Below, one piece after another: positions 50,918 to 60,868 of a stretch of 64,000 nt of DNA. A program made the position numbers and the translations under genes. The notes beneath the pieces are model-generated. The model worked only from the letters and a program-made list of their open reading frames with translations, made no database searches and had not been told where the DNA came from. The stretch spans positions 265,571 to 329,570 of the forward strand of contig NZSL01000010.1 of the NCBI GenBank assembly GCA_002696735.1, read 5' to 3'. This DNA is from Methylophaga sp. (GTDB lineage: Bacteria; Pseudomonadota; Gammaproteobacteria; Nitrosococcales; Methylophagaceae). Each line of letters opens with the position of its first letter. Position 1 is the stretch's first letter.

Positions 50918-51937
50918 TCAGCCATTTAACACAATAATGCCCAAGGCGATGACGTAAACAGAGAGAATTAATGCACTTTCGAAACCAATTCGGCCAATGC
51001 CGTAAGTCTCGCGCCGCACCATGCCAAGCAACAGAATGGCAGTCATCAGGATACTGACCAAGCCCCATGTCATCTGGACGGGTGACATATCGTGATAGAT
51101 GGAATTATGCGGATAGCCCACATCGGCTGCGGCTACTACGAGAATATTAAAACAGTTGGTACCGAAGATATTACTAACTGCCAGGGTCAGCGCGCCATAA
51201 CGTATCGCGGCGATAGTGGTCACCAATTCGGGTGTGGAAGTCGCCAGGGCGGTAAACAAGCCCCCCACCAAAGTGTCCGAAAGGCCAGTGTGATCGGCAA
51301 TACCTTTGGCTGATTCCATTACCATCCAACCCGCGATGCAGGTCACGAAAGCCAGGGTAATAAAACCAAGCCATGTCGCCATCAGGCTGCCATGATGATG
51401 TTTTTGGGGTTTATCCGGAACTGTCTGTTGGGTTGGCCGTGGAAACCACATTGGTCGTGATTGCGCGCGGTGAACCAAGCGCAATCCAAACAAATAGGTG
51501 ACAACGACCACCGGCGTGACTGGATGCACGCCCCAAAAGGAAACTGAGGGCGAGACGATCGCCAGTAATGGCAGTGTCAGCAATACAATCAACAAGCCTG
51601 CGAGTATCAGGTTCACAGGGGAAGCGGCTGCATGCTCCAGATTGGCTTTGCGATACACGATGTCCGCAATACCAAGAAACACCAGATTCACCGCCATGCT
51701 ACCCATAACATTACTCATGGCCAGATCGGGGCGTGAATCCATTGCGGCACTTAATGTCGCAGCAAAGTCCGGTAGCGAAGTCACTCCCGCCAGCAGTAAC
51801 ACTCCAAACAGTGCTTCCCCCATGCCAGTCCGATCAGCCAGTTCATCTGCCAGTTTTGCCAACCGACTGCCAGCGAGAATGATGATCAGAGCAGCGATGC
51901 CAAAAGCGATCACGTTGAACGTCAAGGATGAAAACAT
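50918..51937 (-). CDS. Ca2+/cation antiporter (CaCA/NCX family)
   Basis: This is a 339-residue membrane protein with about ten hydrophobic segments in two inverted halves. The alpha repeats are visible as GVTSLPDFAA (residues 51-60) and ALATSTPELVTTIAA (near 230). In the first repeat the usual glutamate of the PE motif is an aspartate (D57), which may alter ion preference. A His-rich loop (KPQKHHHGS) joins the halves. The gene is flanked on both sides by large related repeats and its stop lies 13 bases from copy A. Confidence 0.88.
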   Translation of the reverse strand: MFSSLTFNVIAFGIAALIIILAGSRLAKLADELADRTGMGEALFGVLLLAGVTSLPDFAATLSAAMDSRPDLAMSNVMGSMAVNLVFLGIADIVYRKANLEHAAASPVNLILAGLLIVLLTLPLLAIVSPSVSFWGVHPVTPVVVVTYLFGLRLVHRAQSRPMWFPRPTQQTVPDKPQKHHHGSLMATWLGFITLAFVTCIAGWMVMESAKGIADHTGLSDTLVGGLFTALATSTPELVTTIAAIRYGALTLAVSNIFGTNCFNILVVAAADVGYPHNSIYHDMSPVQMTWGLVSILMTAILLLGMVRRETYGIGRIGFESALILSVYVIALGIIVLNG

Positions 51938-52072
51938 TTAGGGCCTCAAATGGCGATGAACTACATGCAATAGTAATCAAAACTTAGTCTCAGCCAAGAC
52001 TAACAGCTAATTCGTTGTATTTTTCAGAATAAATCTTGGGTTTCGCAAACCCAGTCAAAACTAATATTATTT

Positions 52073-52360
52073 GATCCGCAGATTACGCAGATGGACGCAG
52101 ATTTTTTTTGAATTAACCACAGAGACACGGAAGGCACAGAGGTTGATAAATGAAGCAGTTCAGGTTAGCGAAGCGTAACCCGACATAAATATAGTGTTGG
52201 GCTTCGCAGACTAAGCGCCAACCTACGAAAAAAATTTATCCATCAACATTTATGGTTTGTAAGGCACGGTAATATCCATATTACTTCTCAAATAATCTGC
52301 GTCCATCTGCGAAATCTGCGGATTAACGACTATATAAATCTCTGTGTCTCTGTGGTTAAT
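52073..52360. repeat. Large intergenic repeat, copy B
   Basis: This is the second copy of the module at 50607-50904, in the same orientation. The 30-bp end arms (52074-52103 and 52294-52323) match with a single mismatch. Inner arms lie at about 52111-52142 and 52340-52361, and the central TAACCCGACA...GGGCTTCG hairpin is preserved. It lies between the antiporter start and the phoX stop. The 135 bases between the antiporter start and this repeat show no gene. Confidence 0.78.
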
Positions 52361-52369
52361 TACTTAGCA

Positions 52370-54250
52370 TCACGTCCCAATCACCCCACCATCCTCTTTG
52401 CTAATAAGCACAGTGGCGGAACGAGGACGACCATTTGGATGATGATCGGGCCAGTTACTGGCCGCGTTAGGGTTTTGGGGGGACTTATTGATGCCACGTC
52501 TTTGCAGAACATCTAACATTTCACCCGGATGCTGAATATTCACCCACATGGTTTTCATATCCGGCGTCATGATAACGCCAGTGACTTCACAACCCACTGG
52601 TCCAGTCAGAAATCGGCGGATTTCACCAGTTGCCGGATCGGCTGCCAACATCTGGTTATTGCCAAATTGTTTAAACGCCCCATCATTCAATACGCTGGCA
52701 CTGACATCGGTCTGAATCCATAACACACCGCGGTCATCGATGTTTAAGCCATCAGGATTGGCGAACTGCTCACCCTCTCCCTCGCCAGCCAAAACAAAAA
52801 CCTGCCAACTAAACTCAGTGGCGGTGGCGTCGGCTTCACTGAATTTAATAATATGACCGAAAAGGTTCTGGTTACGCGGATTAGCGGCATCTTTACCGAC
52901 GTTATCTTGTTGGCCCCGATCACTGTTATTGGTCAGAGAGACAAACACCTCATCGTTATGCGGATGCACCGTGATCCATTCCGGGCGGTCCATTTTAGTG
53001 GCGCCCACGATATCTGCTGCTGCACGGGCATGAACCAGTACATCGGCCTGATCGACAAACCCGTTTTCAGTCGTTAACCCATTTTCACCAAACAGCAGCG
53101 GCAACCAACGGGCGCTGCCATCCTCTTCAAAGCGTGCAACATAGAGAATGCCATCATCCAGCAACCGACCATGATGTGCGCCCAGACTGCCATCCCAGGC
53201 ATCGCGGGTAATAAATTTATAGATGTATTCAAATTTGGAATCATCACCTGAATAAAATGCCAAACGGCCGTCCCTGCCTATTTTGTGCGCCACATTTTCA
53301 TGGGCAAAACGTCCCAGTGCGGTCCGTTTTACCGGAATGCTTTGTGGGTTATACGGATCAAATTCAACCATCCAGCCAAAGCGATTGGCTTCATTAGGCT
53401 CTTTATCCAAATCAAACCGCGCGTCAAACTGCTGCCAGCCGTAATAACTGAACCCCAGCTTATAGCGTTGCCAGCGGCGTTCGGTTTCCGCATCTCTTGA
53501 GTGTTTGGGATCAGCGACAAAGTAATAATGAAAATTCTCTTCGCAGGTCAGATACGTTCCCCAGGGAGTTTTACCATTGGCGCAATTATTGAAAGTACCC
53601 AGCACGTTTTTGCCTTCTGGATCAGCTCGGGTTTTCATCAACTCATGTCCTGCAGCCGGGCCGCTTATCTGCATTGGTGTGTTAGCCGTTAAACGGCGGG
53701 CATAGGTCGATGGACGGACAATTTGCCACTCACCATTTTCCTGTCTGACTTCAATCAGCGATACACCATGAGCATTTTGCTCTTTGGCGACTTTGTCGGC
53801 AGTGTAGGTTTCCGGTGAATGCTTATGGCTGCCATCGGTATGAATGATATCCAGATCCAGATATTCATGATTCATTACCAACAGGCCATGATCATTATTC
53901 TCTGAACCTTTAGGCAATGGAAAATACTGCAAGGCATCATGGTGCATACCGGCCTGTTGCATTTGATCAGCGGCACTATTGCTGGCATCCATGTTAAATG
54001 CCGGACCATCCGAAATAGGATCCCCCCAGCGGTAAAACACTTCAGCCCGGTAGCCTTCCGGCACCACCACTTCATCGAGTAAATCAGCGGTCGGAATCGG
54101 TGTAAAGCCAAGCAATTGAGATTGATTGCGAAGCATTGTAGCGGCCGAGGATAATGGCATGGCAGATGCCAGCATCGCACCTAAACTGAATTGCAGCACT
54201 GAGCGTCGACTCAACTGCTTTTGCAGGAGTGGATCAAAATGGTTGTTCAT
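52370..54250 (-). CDS. phoX: PhoX-family alkaline phosphatase (Tat-exported)
   Basis: This is a 626-residue protein of the PhoX/DUF839 family. A twin-arginine signal (R15-R16 in SRRSVLQF, then a hydrophobic stretch to SSAAT) indicates folded export to the periplasm. Family motifs include GLLVMNHEYLD, NCANGKTPWGTYLTCEENF, RFAHENVAHKIG and NPDGLNIDDRGVLWIQTD. PhoX hydrolyses phosphomonoesters with a Ca/Fe cofactor and helps phosphate scavenging. It starts 30 bases after a chemoreceptor gene on the same strand. I saw no convincing Pho box. Confidence 0.9.
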   Translation of the reverse strand: MNNHFDPLLQKQLSRRSVLQFSLGAMLASAMPLSSAATMLRNQSQLLGFTPIPTADLLDEVVVPEGYRAEVFYRWGDPISDGPAFNMDASNSAADQMQQAGMHHDALQYFPLPKGSENNDHGLLVMNHEYLDLDIIHTDGSHKHSPETYTADKVAKEQNAHGVSLIEVRQENGEWQIVRPSTYARRLTANTPMQISGPAAGHELMKTRADPEGKNVLGTFNNCANGKTPWGTYLTCEENFHYYFVADPKHSRDAETERRWQRYKLGFSYYGWQQFDARFDLDKEPNEANRFGWMVEFDPYNPQSIPVKRTALGRFAHENVAHKIGRDGRLAFYSGDDSKFEYIYKFITRDAWDGSLGAHHGRLLDDGILYVARFEEDGSARWLPLLFGENGLTTENGFVDQADVLVHARAAADIVGATKMDRPEWITVHPHNDEVFVSLTNNSDRGQQDNVGKDAANPRNQNLFGHIIKFSEADATATEFSWQVFVLAGEGEGEQFANPDGLNIDDRGVLWIQTDVSASVLNDGAFKQFGNNQMLAADPATGEIRRFLTGPVGCEVTGVIMTPDMKTMWVNIQHPGEMLDVLQRRGINKSPQNPNAASNWPDHHPNGRPRSATVLISKEDGGVIGT

Positions 54251-54280
54251 AAAAATTCCAACTACAAATTATCACTCGGT

Positions 54281-56242
54281 TTATTGTTTTAGTTGCCCCA
54301 CCAGTTTATTCAAACTCTGGCTGACTTGATTGAGACTGTGCCCAGCCTGTTCAATTTCAGTTATTTGCTGATTCACGGTCTCTGAGCGCTGTTTGATCTG
54401 TTCGGTACTTCTGGCGATATCATCCACTACCGCTGTCTGTTGCTGGGTTGCTGTGGCGATGGAAGCATTGACCTGATGAATATTCTGCACCGCGTTTATT
54501 ACCGGAGTCATCGCTGTTTTAGCTTTAAAACCTTGTTCAGCACATTGTTCAGCAAACTGACTCTGGGATCGAACCGTTGCAGCAGCTTCACCGCTGCTGT
54601 TCAGCAGATCGACAATAATGGCCTGAATTTCTTCCGTTGATTGTTTAGTGCGGGTCGCCAATTGTCGAACTTCATCGGCTACCACACTGAAGCCTCTGCC
54701 ATGTTCACCGGCTCTTGCGGCCTCAATTGCCGCATTCAGGGCCAACAGATTTGTTTGCTCAGCCACACTTTGAATCACCACTAGCACCTGACTGATATCC
54801 TTGCCACGTTGTTCCAATGTATTCATCGTGCTTTCAAATGCTAACAAATCCTCAGCGAGTTGATGACTGGCATTGGCAGCACTGGTTAATTGTTGACTGG
54901 CCTGCTGAGTTGCCTGAGTAGCCTGTTCTGTTGATTCAGCCGCATTTGAGGCACTTTGGGCAACCTCTTTAAAGGAATACGATAACTCGGTGACCGCAGC
55001 CGAAACTTCCTCGGTGGCGGCAATCTGTTGTTGATTGACCGATACCGCCTGCATTGAGGCAGTTTGTAAATCAGTACTGGCAGCCAATACATTTTGAGAT
55101 TGCTGATTCAGCTTATCAATCAACTGAGCAAAATAACTTTGTAGCTGCAGGGCCGATTGCTCAACGGATCGTGATTCGACAAACGGTAGCTGTGAAACCA
55201 GCGTCTGTTGAAAGTTACCTTTAATCATCTGGCTGAAATAATGCTCTAACTGAATTAGAAAACGGATGATTCGTTTCTGTAAAAAATAGAACAGCAAAAT
55301 AGTCAGGATAATAATGGTAACAACCCCCATCATGATCCACTGTACCTGCTGACTGATAGACTGTTTGATGTCTTCTATTTTTAACTGAAACTGATCCAGC
55401 TTATCGGCAAATGTAGAAATCTCGCCACCTAAGGCCGCGCGTTTTTGTTGTAGCTGCTGATCAAACTCTAATGTATTGCTTAATTCTTTTTCATAGCGTC
55501 TGCTCAATGAGAATAATGAGTCAATGCCACGTTGCCCAAGTTCTTCCGGCTCCTGGGGAATTAATGCTTCGGTATTCACTTCTGAATAAACACCAAATTT
55601 TGGCAGAGTATTTAATTGTTCCAACTTATCGATAAACGCATTGTTCGCAGAAACTAATGCTGTTTGAATCTCGCTGGTTTGCAATTCGATATAACGCTGC
55701 CGCAGGCGACCAATATCATTCAGTTGACGACTTAATTCTGCCAGTAGTGCTGTAAAGGATTGCTGATATGGATGCCCCTGCGCTTCTCTATTTTGAGCGT
55801 AGTCGATCAAAAGACCAATTTCACCATCTCGTTCACGTTCATTTTGAATCAGCAGCGCTTGTGGATTACCAGCCAGTTTTCCAGCCTCACGCACTTCAAG
55901 TACTTTTTCCTGAAGCAAGGCAATGGCAGATTGAATCGTCTGATTATCCTGTTCAGTGAGCCAGGTCTGTTCTACGGTAGATAATTCAACAAGCTGTGTT
56001 TCCGCCTGTTGAAGCAGGTCAGCATCACCGGAAGCCAGATAACGGGCCAACAACACCCGAACCTCAATATCAAACCGGGATTTAAATTGCTGGAACTGCT
56101 GGGCGATCTGATAGGGCTTATCTAATTGTTGCCAACCCCAAATACCCGCCAGCACTCCTATCATTAATCCAGCAGCCATAAATATTGCCAGCCATCTTGA
56201 TACCACACTTAATCTCACACCTGCTCCAGTATAAATAGACAT
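54281..56242 (-). CDS. Methyl-accepting chemotaxis protein
   Basis: This is a 653-residue transmembrane chemoreceptor with two membrane helices (about 15-33 and 308-328). They enclose a helical periplasmic sensor of about 270 residues, followed by a HAMP-like linker and a signalling domain with the conserved hairpin tip [42 protein letters not shown]. The ligand is unknown. There is no C-terminal CheR-binding pentapeptide. The 30-base gap to phoX suggests co-transcription. Confidence 0.92.
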   Translation of the reverse strand: MSIYTGAGVRLSVVSRWLAIFMAAGLMIGVLAGIWGWQQLDKPYQIAQQFQQFKSRFDIEVRVLLARYLASGDADLLQQAETQLVELSTVEQTWLTEQDNQTIQSAIALLQEKVLEVREAGKLAGNPQALLIQNERERDGEIGLLIDYAQNREAQGHPYQQSFTALLAELSRQLNDIGRLRQRYIELQTSEIQTALVSANNAFIDKLEQLNTLPKFGVYSEVNTEALIPQEPEELGQRGIDSLFSLSRRYEKELSNTLEFDQQLQQKRAALGGEISTFADKLDQFQLKIEDIKQSISQQVQWIMMGVVTIIILTILLFYFLQKRIIRFLIQLEHYFSQMIKGNFQQTLVSQLPFVESRSVEQSALQLQSYFAQLIDKLNQQSQNVLAASTDLQTASMQAVSVNQQQIAATEEVSAAVTELSYSFKEVAQSASNAAESTEQATQATQQASQQLTSAANASHQLAEDLLAFESTMNTLEQRGKDISQVLVVIQSVAEQTNLLALNAAIEAARAGEHGRGFSVVADEVRQLATRTKQSTEEIQAIIVDLLNSSGEAAATVRSQSQFAEQCAEQGFKAKTAMTPVINAVQNIHQVNASIATATQQQTAVVDDIARSTEQIKQRSETVNQQITEIEQAGHSLNQVSQSLNKLVGQLKQ

Positions 56243-56278
56243 ACAGGCACGAGACTCTATAGGGTGTTAATGACAGCT

Positions 56279-57352
56279 TTATGACGGGGTATTGTGTTGT
56301 TCCAAAGCCCACTGTACATGTTCACGTACAAGCTCTGAGGGATATTCAATCCGATCCTTTAATGCCGCCAAAACTGTTTGTGAAGTTTTGGCATTCCCCA
56401 GAGCAATAGCAATATTCCGCAACCAACATTCATAACCAATGCGGCGGATTGGGCTGCCTTCAAGGCGTTGCAGAAATTCAGATTCGGTCCAGGCAAATAA
56501 ATCCACCAGCTGAGGGGCATCAAGACCTTCGCGTGGCAAATAAGCCGATTCTGTTGTCATCTGAGCAAATTTGTTCCAGGGACATACCAACTGGCAGTCA
56601 TCACAGCCATATATCCTATTGCCCATCATAGGTCGGAATTCGACGGGGATACTGCCGCGAAGCTCAATAGTCAGATACGAAATACAACGCCGGGCATCCA
56701 GTTCGTAAGGTGCGACAATCGCCTGAGTCGGGCAGATATCGATACAGGCCGTGCAGGAACCACAATGATCAGAGACCGGCTCTGTCAGTGGCAAAGGCAG
56801 ATCAGTATAAATTTCACCCAAAAAGAAATATGAACCGTTTTGCCGGTTTAACACATTGGTATGTTTGCCAATCCAGCCCAGTCCGGATTTTTGTGCCAGG
56901 GCTTTTTCCATCACGGGTGCGCTATCGGTAAAAACCCGATATCCCATTACACCAACGGCCTCCTCAATTCGTTTCGAAAGCCGAAGTAAACGCTTACGTA
57001 TCAATTTGTGATAATCCCGACCCAGCGCATAACGGGAGATAAAACCCAATTCACTCTCGCCCATCACTTGCCATGCATCGGAAGCGGTTTCAGGCCAGTA
57101 GTCCATTCTGGCGGTTATTACGCGAATAGTTCCGGGCATTAACTCTTCGGGATGGGTTCGCAAACTGCCATGGCGTTGCATAAACTCCATCTCACCATGA
57201 AAACCGCGCGCTAACCATTGTTGCAATTGATCTTCAGCTGCAGAAAGGTCAATATCACTGACCCCAAGCTGCTGAAAGCCCAGTGAACGCGCCCAGATCT
57301 GCATATCTTTTAAAAGCGTTCGGGATAACTGCACTGTATTTGAATCGGCCAT
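56279..57352 (-). CDS. queG: Epoxyqueuosine reductase
   Basis: QueG performs the last step of queuosine synthesis, a cobalamin-dependent reduction of epoxyqueuosine in tRNA. The 357-residue protein has two ferredoxin-like [4Fe-4S] motifs: CGSCTACIDICP (C197, C200, C203, C207) and CDDCQLVCP (C250, C253, C257). D143 in FTDSAPVMEK is the likely acid residue, and a C-terminal HEAT-like region is present. It is divergent from nnr, 46 bases away, an order shared with many Gammaproteobacteria. Confidence 0.95.
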   Translation of the reverse strand: MADSNTVQLSRTLLKDMQIWARSLGFQQLGVSDIDLSAAEDQLQQWLARGFHGEMEFMQRHGSLRTHPEELMPGTIRVITARMDYWPETASDAWQVMGESELGFISRYALGRDYHKLIRKRLLRLSKRIEEAVGVMGYRVFTDSAPVMEKALAQKSGLGWIGKHTNVLNRQNGSYFFLGEIYTDLPLPLTEPVSDHCGSCTACIDICPTQAIVAPYELDARRCISYLTIELRGSIPVEFRPMMGNRIYGCDDCQLVCPWNKFAQMTTESAYLPREGLDAPQLVDLFAWTESEFLQRLEGSPIRRIGYECWLRNIAIALGNAKTSQTVLAALKDRIEYPSELVREHVQWALEQHNTPS

Positions 57353-57398
57353 GCGGGCTATTATAAAGAACTGAATTTTTTCATCGGGATATTATTTT

Positions 57399-58889
57399 AT
57401 GTCGACCTTGCCACATGAACTTTACACTGCAGAACAGACCCGTGAACTGGAACGTATTGTCACAGGGCAACATAATATTTCGTCAGCAACATTAATGGCA
57501 CGTGCAGGCGGGGCTGCGCTGGATTGTATTAAATGTCATTGGCCCCAAGCTGAACGTATATTAGTGGTTTGCGGTACTGGAAATAATGGTGGGGATGGCT
57601 TCGAACTGGCCAGACAGGCAATCGCGGAAGAGTATCGCGTCAGCATTTTTCAGGTGGGCGATGAAAAAGAAATGAGCGAGGAAACCTTTGCAGCCCGTGA
57701 AGCAATTCTTGCCAGCGGTGTTGAAATTCATCGGTTTGAAGATAAATTACCCACCACAGACGTTATTGTTGATGCGCTTCTGGGTATAGGGCTCAGTCGT
57801 GAAGTAAGTGGTTACCATGCCTTAGCGGTTAACGCTATCAATGAACATACAAAACGAATACCGGTTTTAGCGCTGGACATTCCTTCCGGTCTTCATGCTA
57901 ACACCGGCCGCGCATTAGGAACCGCCGTCCATGCCACAATCACATTAAGCTTTCTAGGTTTGAACAAAGGGTTATTTACCGGCGAAGGCCCCAATTACTG
58001 TGGCCAGGTCTGCTTTGATTCATTAAAAGTCCCTTCTGCCATCTATAAAGCTTTTACCCCCATTGCGCGTCGGGTCAGTCTGGAAAACGATGCGGCAGGA
58101 CTAGCCCCTCGCGAGCGTACAGGTCATAAAGGTTTATATGGCCATTTGTTTATCATTGGCGGCGATCATGGTATGCCTGGCGCAGCACGCGTTGCAGCTG
58201 AGGCAGGAGCGCGCGTAGGTTCCGGTTTAACCAGTATTGCAACCCGAAGTGCACACGGTCCCATCCTGAATCTGGCCCGACCTGAATTGATGTGTTATGG
58301 CGTTGAAAGTGCCAGTGAGCTTGAGGAATTGCTGCGTCCTGCAAATGCACTTTCAGTTGGCCCTGGTCTTGGCCAGAGTGAATGGGCCATTGCGTTATTC
58401 CAGAAAGCCATTGAAACCAACCTGCCGATGGTCGTTGATGCAGATGCGCTAAATCTGCTGAGTAAAAACCCACAACATCATGATAACTGGGTGCTCACCC
58501 CGCATCCTGGTGAAGCAGCCCGTTTATTGGGTTGTAGCTCAGAAGAAATCCAGGCAGATCGTTTTGCTGCAGTTTATGAACTGCAAAGACGTTATGGTGG
58601 CGTGGTAGTTCTGAAAGGATCAGGAACACTGATTTCCAACGGTGAAGCACCGACCCGTCTTTCCACATGGGGTAATCCCGGAATGGGCAGTGGTGGTATG
58701 GGTGATGTACTGGCCGGGGTCATTGGGGGACTGCTGGCGCAGCATTTTCCAATCATGGATGCCGCCTGTGTGGGCGTCACGCTTCACGGCATGGCGGCGG
58801 ATAAAGCAGCCGAACTTGATGGTGAACGCGGCACACTGGCCATGGATTTGATGCCACATCTGCGTCGACTAGCAAATCTTATCTATTAA
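57399..58889 (+). CDS. nnr: Bifunctional NAD(P)H-hydrate epimerase/ADP-dependent dehydratase
   Basis: This enzyme repairs damaged (hydrated) NADH and NADPH. The 496-residue product has an N-terminal YjeF epimerase domain (about 1-215: CGTGNNGGDGFELARQA, VDALLGIGL) and a C-terminal ribokinase-like dehydratase domain (about 225-490: VDADALNLL, LTPHPGEAARLLG, NPGMGSGGMGDVLAG). Its last base is the first base of the tsaE start. Confidence 0.95.
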   Translation: MSTLPHELYTAEQTRELERIVTGQHNISSATLMARAGGAALDCIKCHWPQAERILVVCGTGNNGGDGFELARQAIAEEYRVSIFQVGDEKEMSEETFAAREAILASGVEIHRFEDKLPTTDVIVDALLGIGLSREVSGYHALAVNAINEHTKRIPVLALDIPSGLHANTGRALGTAVHATITLSFLGLNKGLFTGEGPNYCGQVCFDSLKVPSAIYKAFTPIARRVSLENDAAGLAPRERTGHKGLYGHLFIIGGDHGMPGAARVAAEAGARVGSGLTSIATRSAHGPILNLARPELMCYGVESASELEELLRPANALSVGPGLGQSEWAIALFQKAIETNLPMVVDADALNLLSKNPQHHDNWVLTPHPGEAARLLGCSSEEIQADRFAAVYELQRRYGGVVVLKGSGTLISNGEAPTRLSTWGNPGMGSGGMGDVLAGVIGGLLAQHFPIMDAACVGVTLHGMAADKAAELDGERGTLAMDLMPHLRRLANLIY

Positions 58890-59341
58890 TGTTCTGGCTC
58901 AAAGACGAACAAGCTACTCTGGAATTAGCGGCTAAACTGGCGGCCTTGCTGCCTGATTCAGCATTCTGCATCCACCTCAAAGGTGACCTTGGAGCGGGGA
59001 AAACGACTTTTGTTCGGGGATTGCTCAAAGCTCTTGGCCATTCAGGTAAAGTTAAAAGCCCGACTTACACTCTGGTCGAGCATTATCAGCTCAATGCGCG
59101 GGATATTTACCATTTTGACTTATACCGTCTCGCTGATCCGGAAGAACTGCTCTATCTGGGTATAGAAGATTATTTTTCTGCCAACGCCCTCTCGTTAATC
59201 GAATGGCCGGAACAAGGCACAGGCGTTTTACCTGAGCCCGACCTGCTTATCTCTTTGAAATATCAGACTTCCGGCCGTGAAGTTATTTTTAGGGCTTATT
59301 CCGAAGTTGCTTCTGATATCTGCGACAAACTTCACAACTAA
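58889..59341 (+). CDS. tsaE: tRNA threonylcarbamoyladenosine ATPase TsaE
   Basis: TsaE is the ATPase of the TsaBDE complex that makes t6A37 in tRNAs. The 150-residue protein shows Walker A GDLGAGKTT (residues 32-40), SPTYTLVEHY, HFDLYRLADPEELLYLG and LIEWPEQG. It overlaps nnr by one base and precedes the amidase gene, as in E. coli. Confidence 0.94.
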   Translation: MFWLKDEQATLELAAKLAALLPDSAFCIHLKGDLGAGKTTFVRGLLKALGHSGKVKSPTYTLVEHYQLNARDIYHFDLYRLADPEELLYLGIEDYFSANALSLIEWPEQGTGVLPEPDLLISLKYQTSGREVIFRAYSEVASDICDKLHN

Positions 59342-59441
59342 TTCAGCTTTATTCGCTATCTCATTAAAAATATAGAAAAAAGTCTTGATTTTTTATTACT
59401 TCAATCACAAACTAGCACTGTGTAATTTGTTGGAACTTGCT

Positions 59442-60827
59442 ATGTCTCGTTTGTTATTGGGATTGATATTATTGATGTTTACAGTCGATGCGCTTGCCGC
59501 CTCGGTTGAGAATATCCGTATATCCCAAAATACCAACCTGACCCGGGTGGTACTGGATCTTGATACAGCACTGGAATATTCCAGCTTTACACTGACAAAT
59601 CCGCATCGGTTAGTTGTTGATCTTAAAGCCGCAAAGGTAAACAAAAAATTAATTGCCCCGACATTTAACAGTGCAGTAGTCGAAAAAATCCGTCATGCCC
59701 AGCATGATCAAGAAACATATCGCCTGGTTTTCGATCTTAAACAGCAAACGGACTATGAGATTCAGACTCTGGCGCCTGAAGGTGAATACTCGCATCGTCT
59801 TCTGGTCGATTTAAAACATGGACCAGCCACGGCTCTGGCCACTAACAAATCATCAAAATCACCAGAAAAAGCGGCTGTTAAAGAGGAAGAAAAAGCTTCC
59901 ACTCAAATTACAAAAGTTGATTACACCCCACCACCGCAGCAAACAGCCACTACGACCACGGTACGCAATAGACCGATGCTACCCCGTCGCGATATCGTGA
60001 TAGCAATCGATCCGGGACATGGGGGCCGTGATCCGGGGGCGATTGGCAGAAAAGGTACACGTGAAAAAGATGTGGTACTCGCTATTTCCCGTCGGCTGGC
60101 AAAGCTGGTGGATAACGAACCGGGAATGCGTGCCTTTATGACACGTGAACGCGATGAGTTCATTACCCTGAGACAACGTATTCAGCGAGCCAAACAAAAT
60201 GGTGCGGATATGTTTATTTCCATCCATGCTGATGCCTTCCAACGTAGCAGCGCCAAAGGCTCTTCGGTCTATGTGCTATCGCAACGCGGAGCGAGTAGTG
60301 AGGCGGCTCAGATTCTGGCAGACCGTGAGAATGCTGCTGATCTGGCTGGTGGTATTAGTCTGGAGGATAAAGACGACCTGCTGGCCTCGGTATTACTCGA
60401 TTTATCACAGACCGCCAGTCTTGAAGCCAGTCTTGAAGTGGGTAACAGTGTTCTGGGGGGATTGAAACGCGTTGGCCCGGTACATAAAAAACAGGTTGAA
60501 TCAGCCGCTTTCGTAGTACTCAAATCACCAGACATTCCCTCGGTACTGGTAGAAACAGCGTTTATTTCCAACCCGGAAGAAGAGCGCAAGCTTAATGATG
60601 TCAATCATCAGAACAAACTGGCGCAGGCAATGCTGGCTGGTATTCGTAGTTATTTCCAGAGAAACCCGATAACCCAGCAGGTTAAACCGCAACAACATAT
60701 TGTTAGCAGCGGGGATACCTTAAGCACCATTGCACAACGCTATCGGGTCAATATGTCTGAATTGAAATCCACCAATAATCTGCAAACCAGCAAACTGATG
60801 GTCGGTGACGTTTTAAAAATTCCTTGA
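59442..60827 (+). CDS. N-acetylmuramoyl-L-alanine amidase with AMIN and LysM domains
   Basis: This periplasmic amidase splits daughter cells by cutting peptide stems from glycan. The product is 461 residues: signal peptide (ending near ALAAS), AMIN domain (about 22-125), a Thr/Lys-rich linker, and a zinc Amidase_3 domain (about 185-405) with ligands in DPGHGG, the REKD segment and FISIHADAF, plus the catalytic Glu in LVETAFISNP. A C-terminal LysM (HIVSSGDTLSTIAQRYRVN) follows. The layout equals AmiB of E. coli, and the tsaE-amidase-mutL order supports that. The ATG at 59442 starts the signal peptide; the frame is open from 59385. Confidence 0.93.
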   Translation: MSRLLLGLILLMFTVDALAASVENIRISQNTNLTRVVLDLDTALEYSSFTLTNPHRLVVDLKAAKVNKKLIAPTFNSAVVEKIRHAQHDQETYRLVFDLKQQTDYEIQTLAPEGEYSHRLLVDLKHGPATALATNKSSKSPEKAAVKEEEKASTQITKVDYTPPPQQTATTTTVRNRPMLPRRDIVIAIDPGHGGRDPGAIGRKGTREKDVVLAISRRLAKLVDNEPGMRAFMTRERDEFITLRQRIQRAKQNGADMFISIHADAFQRSSAKGSSVYVLSQRGASSEAAQILADRENAADLAGGISLEDKDDLLASVLLDLSQTASLEASLEVGNSVLGGLKRVGPVHKKQVESAAFVVLKSPDIPSVLVETAFISNPEEERKLNDVNHQNKLAQAMLAGIRSYFQRNPITQQVKPQQHIVSSGDTLSTIAQRYRVNMSELKSTNNLQTSKLMVGDVLKIP

Positions 60828-60868
60828 GTGATTTTGACTGCGGATTTGCTGTTCGCAGCTGTTAAACT

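Noticed and set aside
50607-52360. Repeats flanking the antiporter considered as IS elements or a CRISPR array
   Set aside because: There is no transposase frame, only two copies, and no spacer structure; they fit non-coding intergenic repeats.
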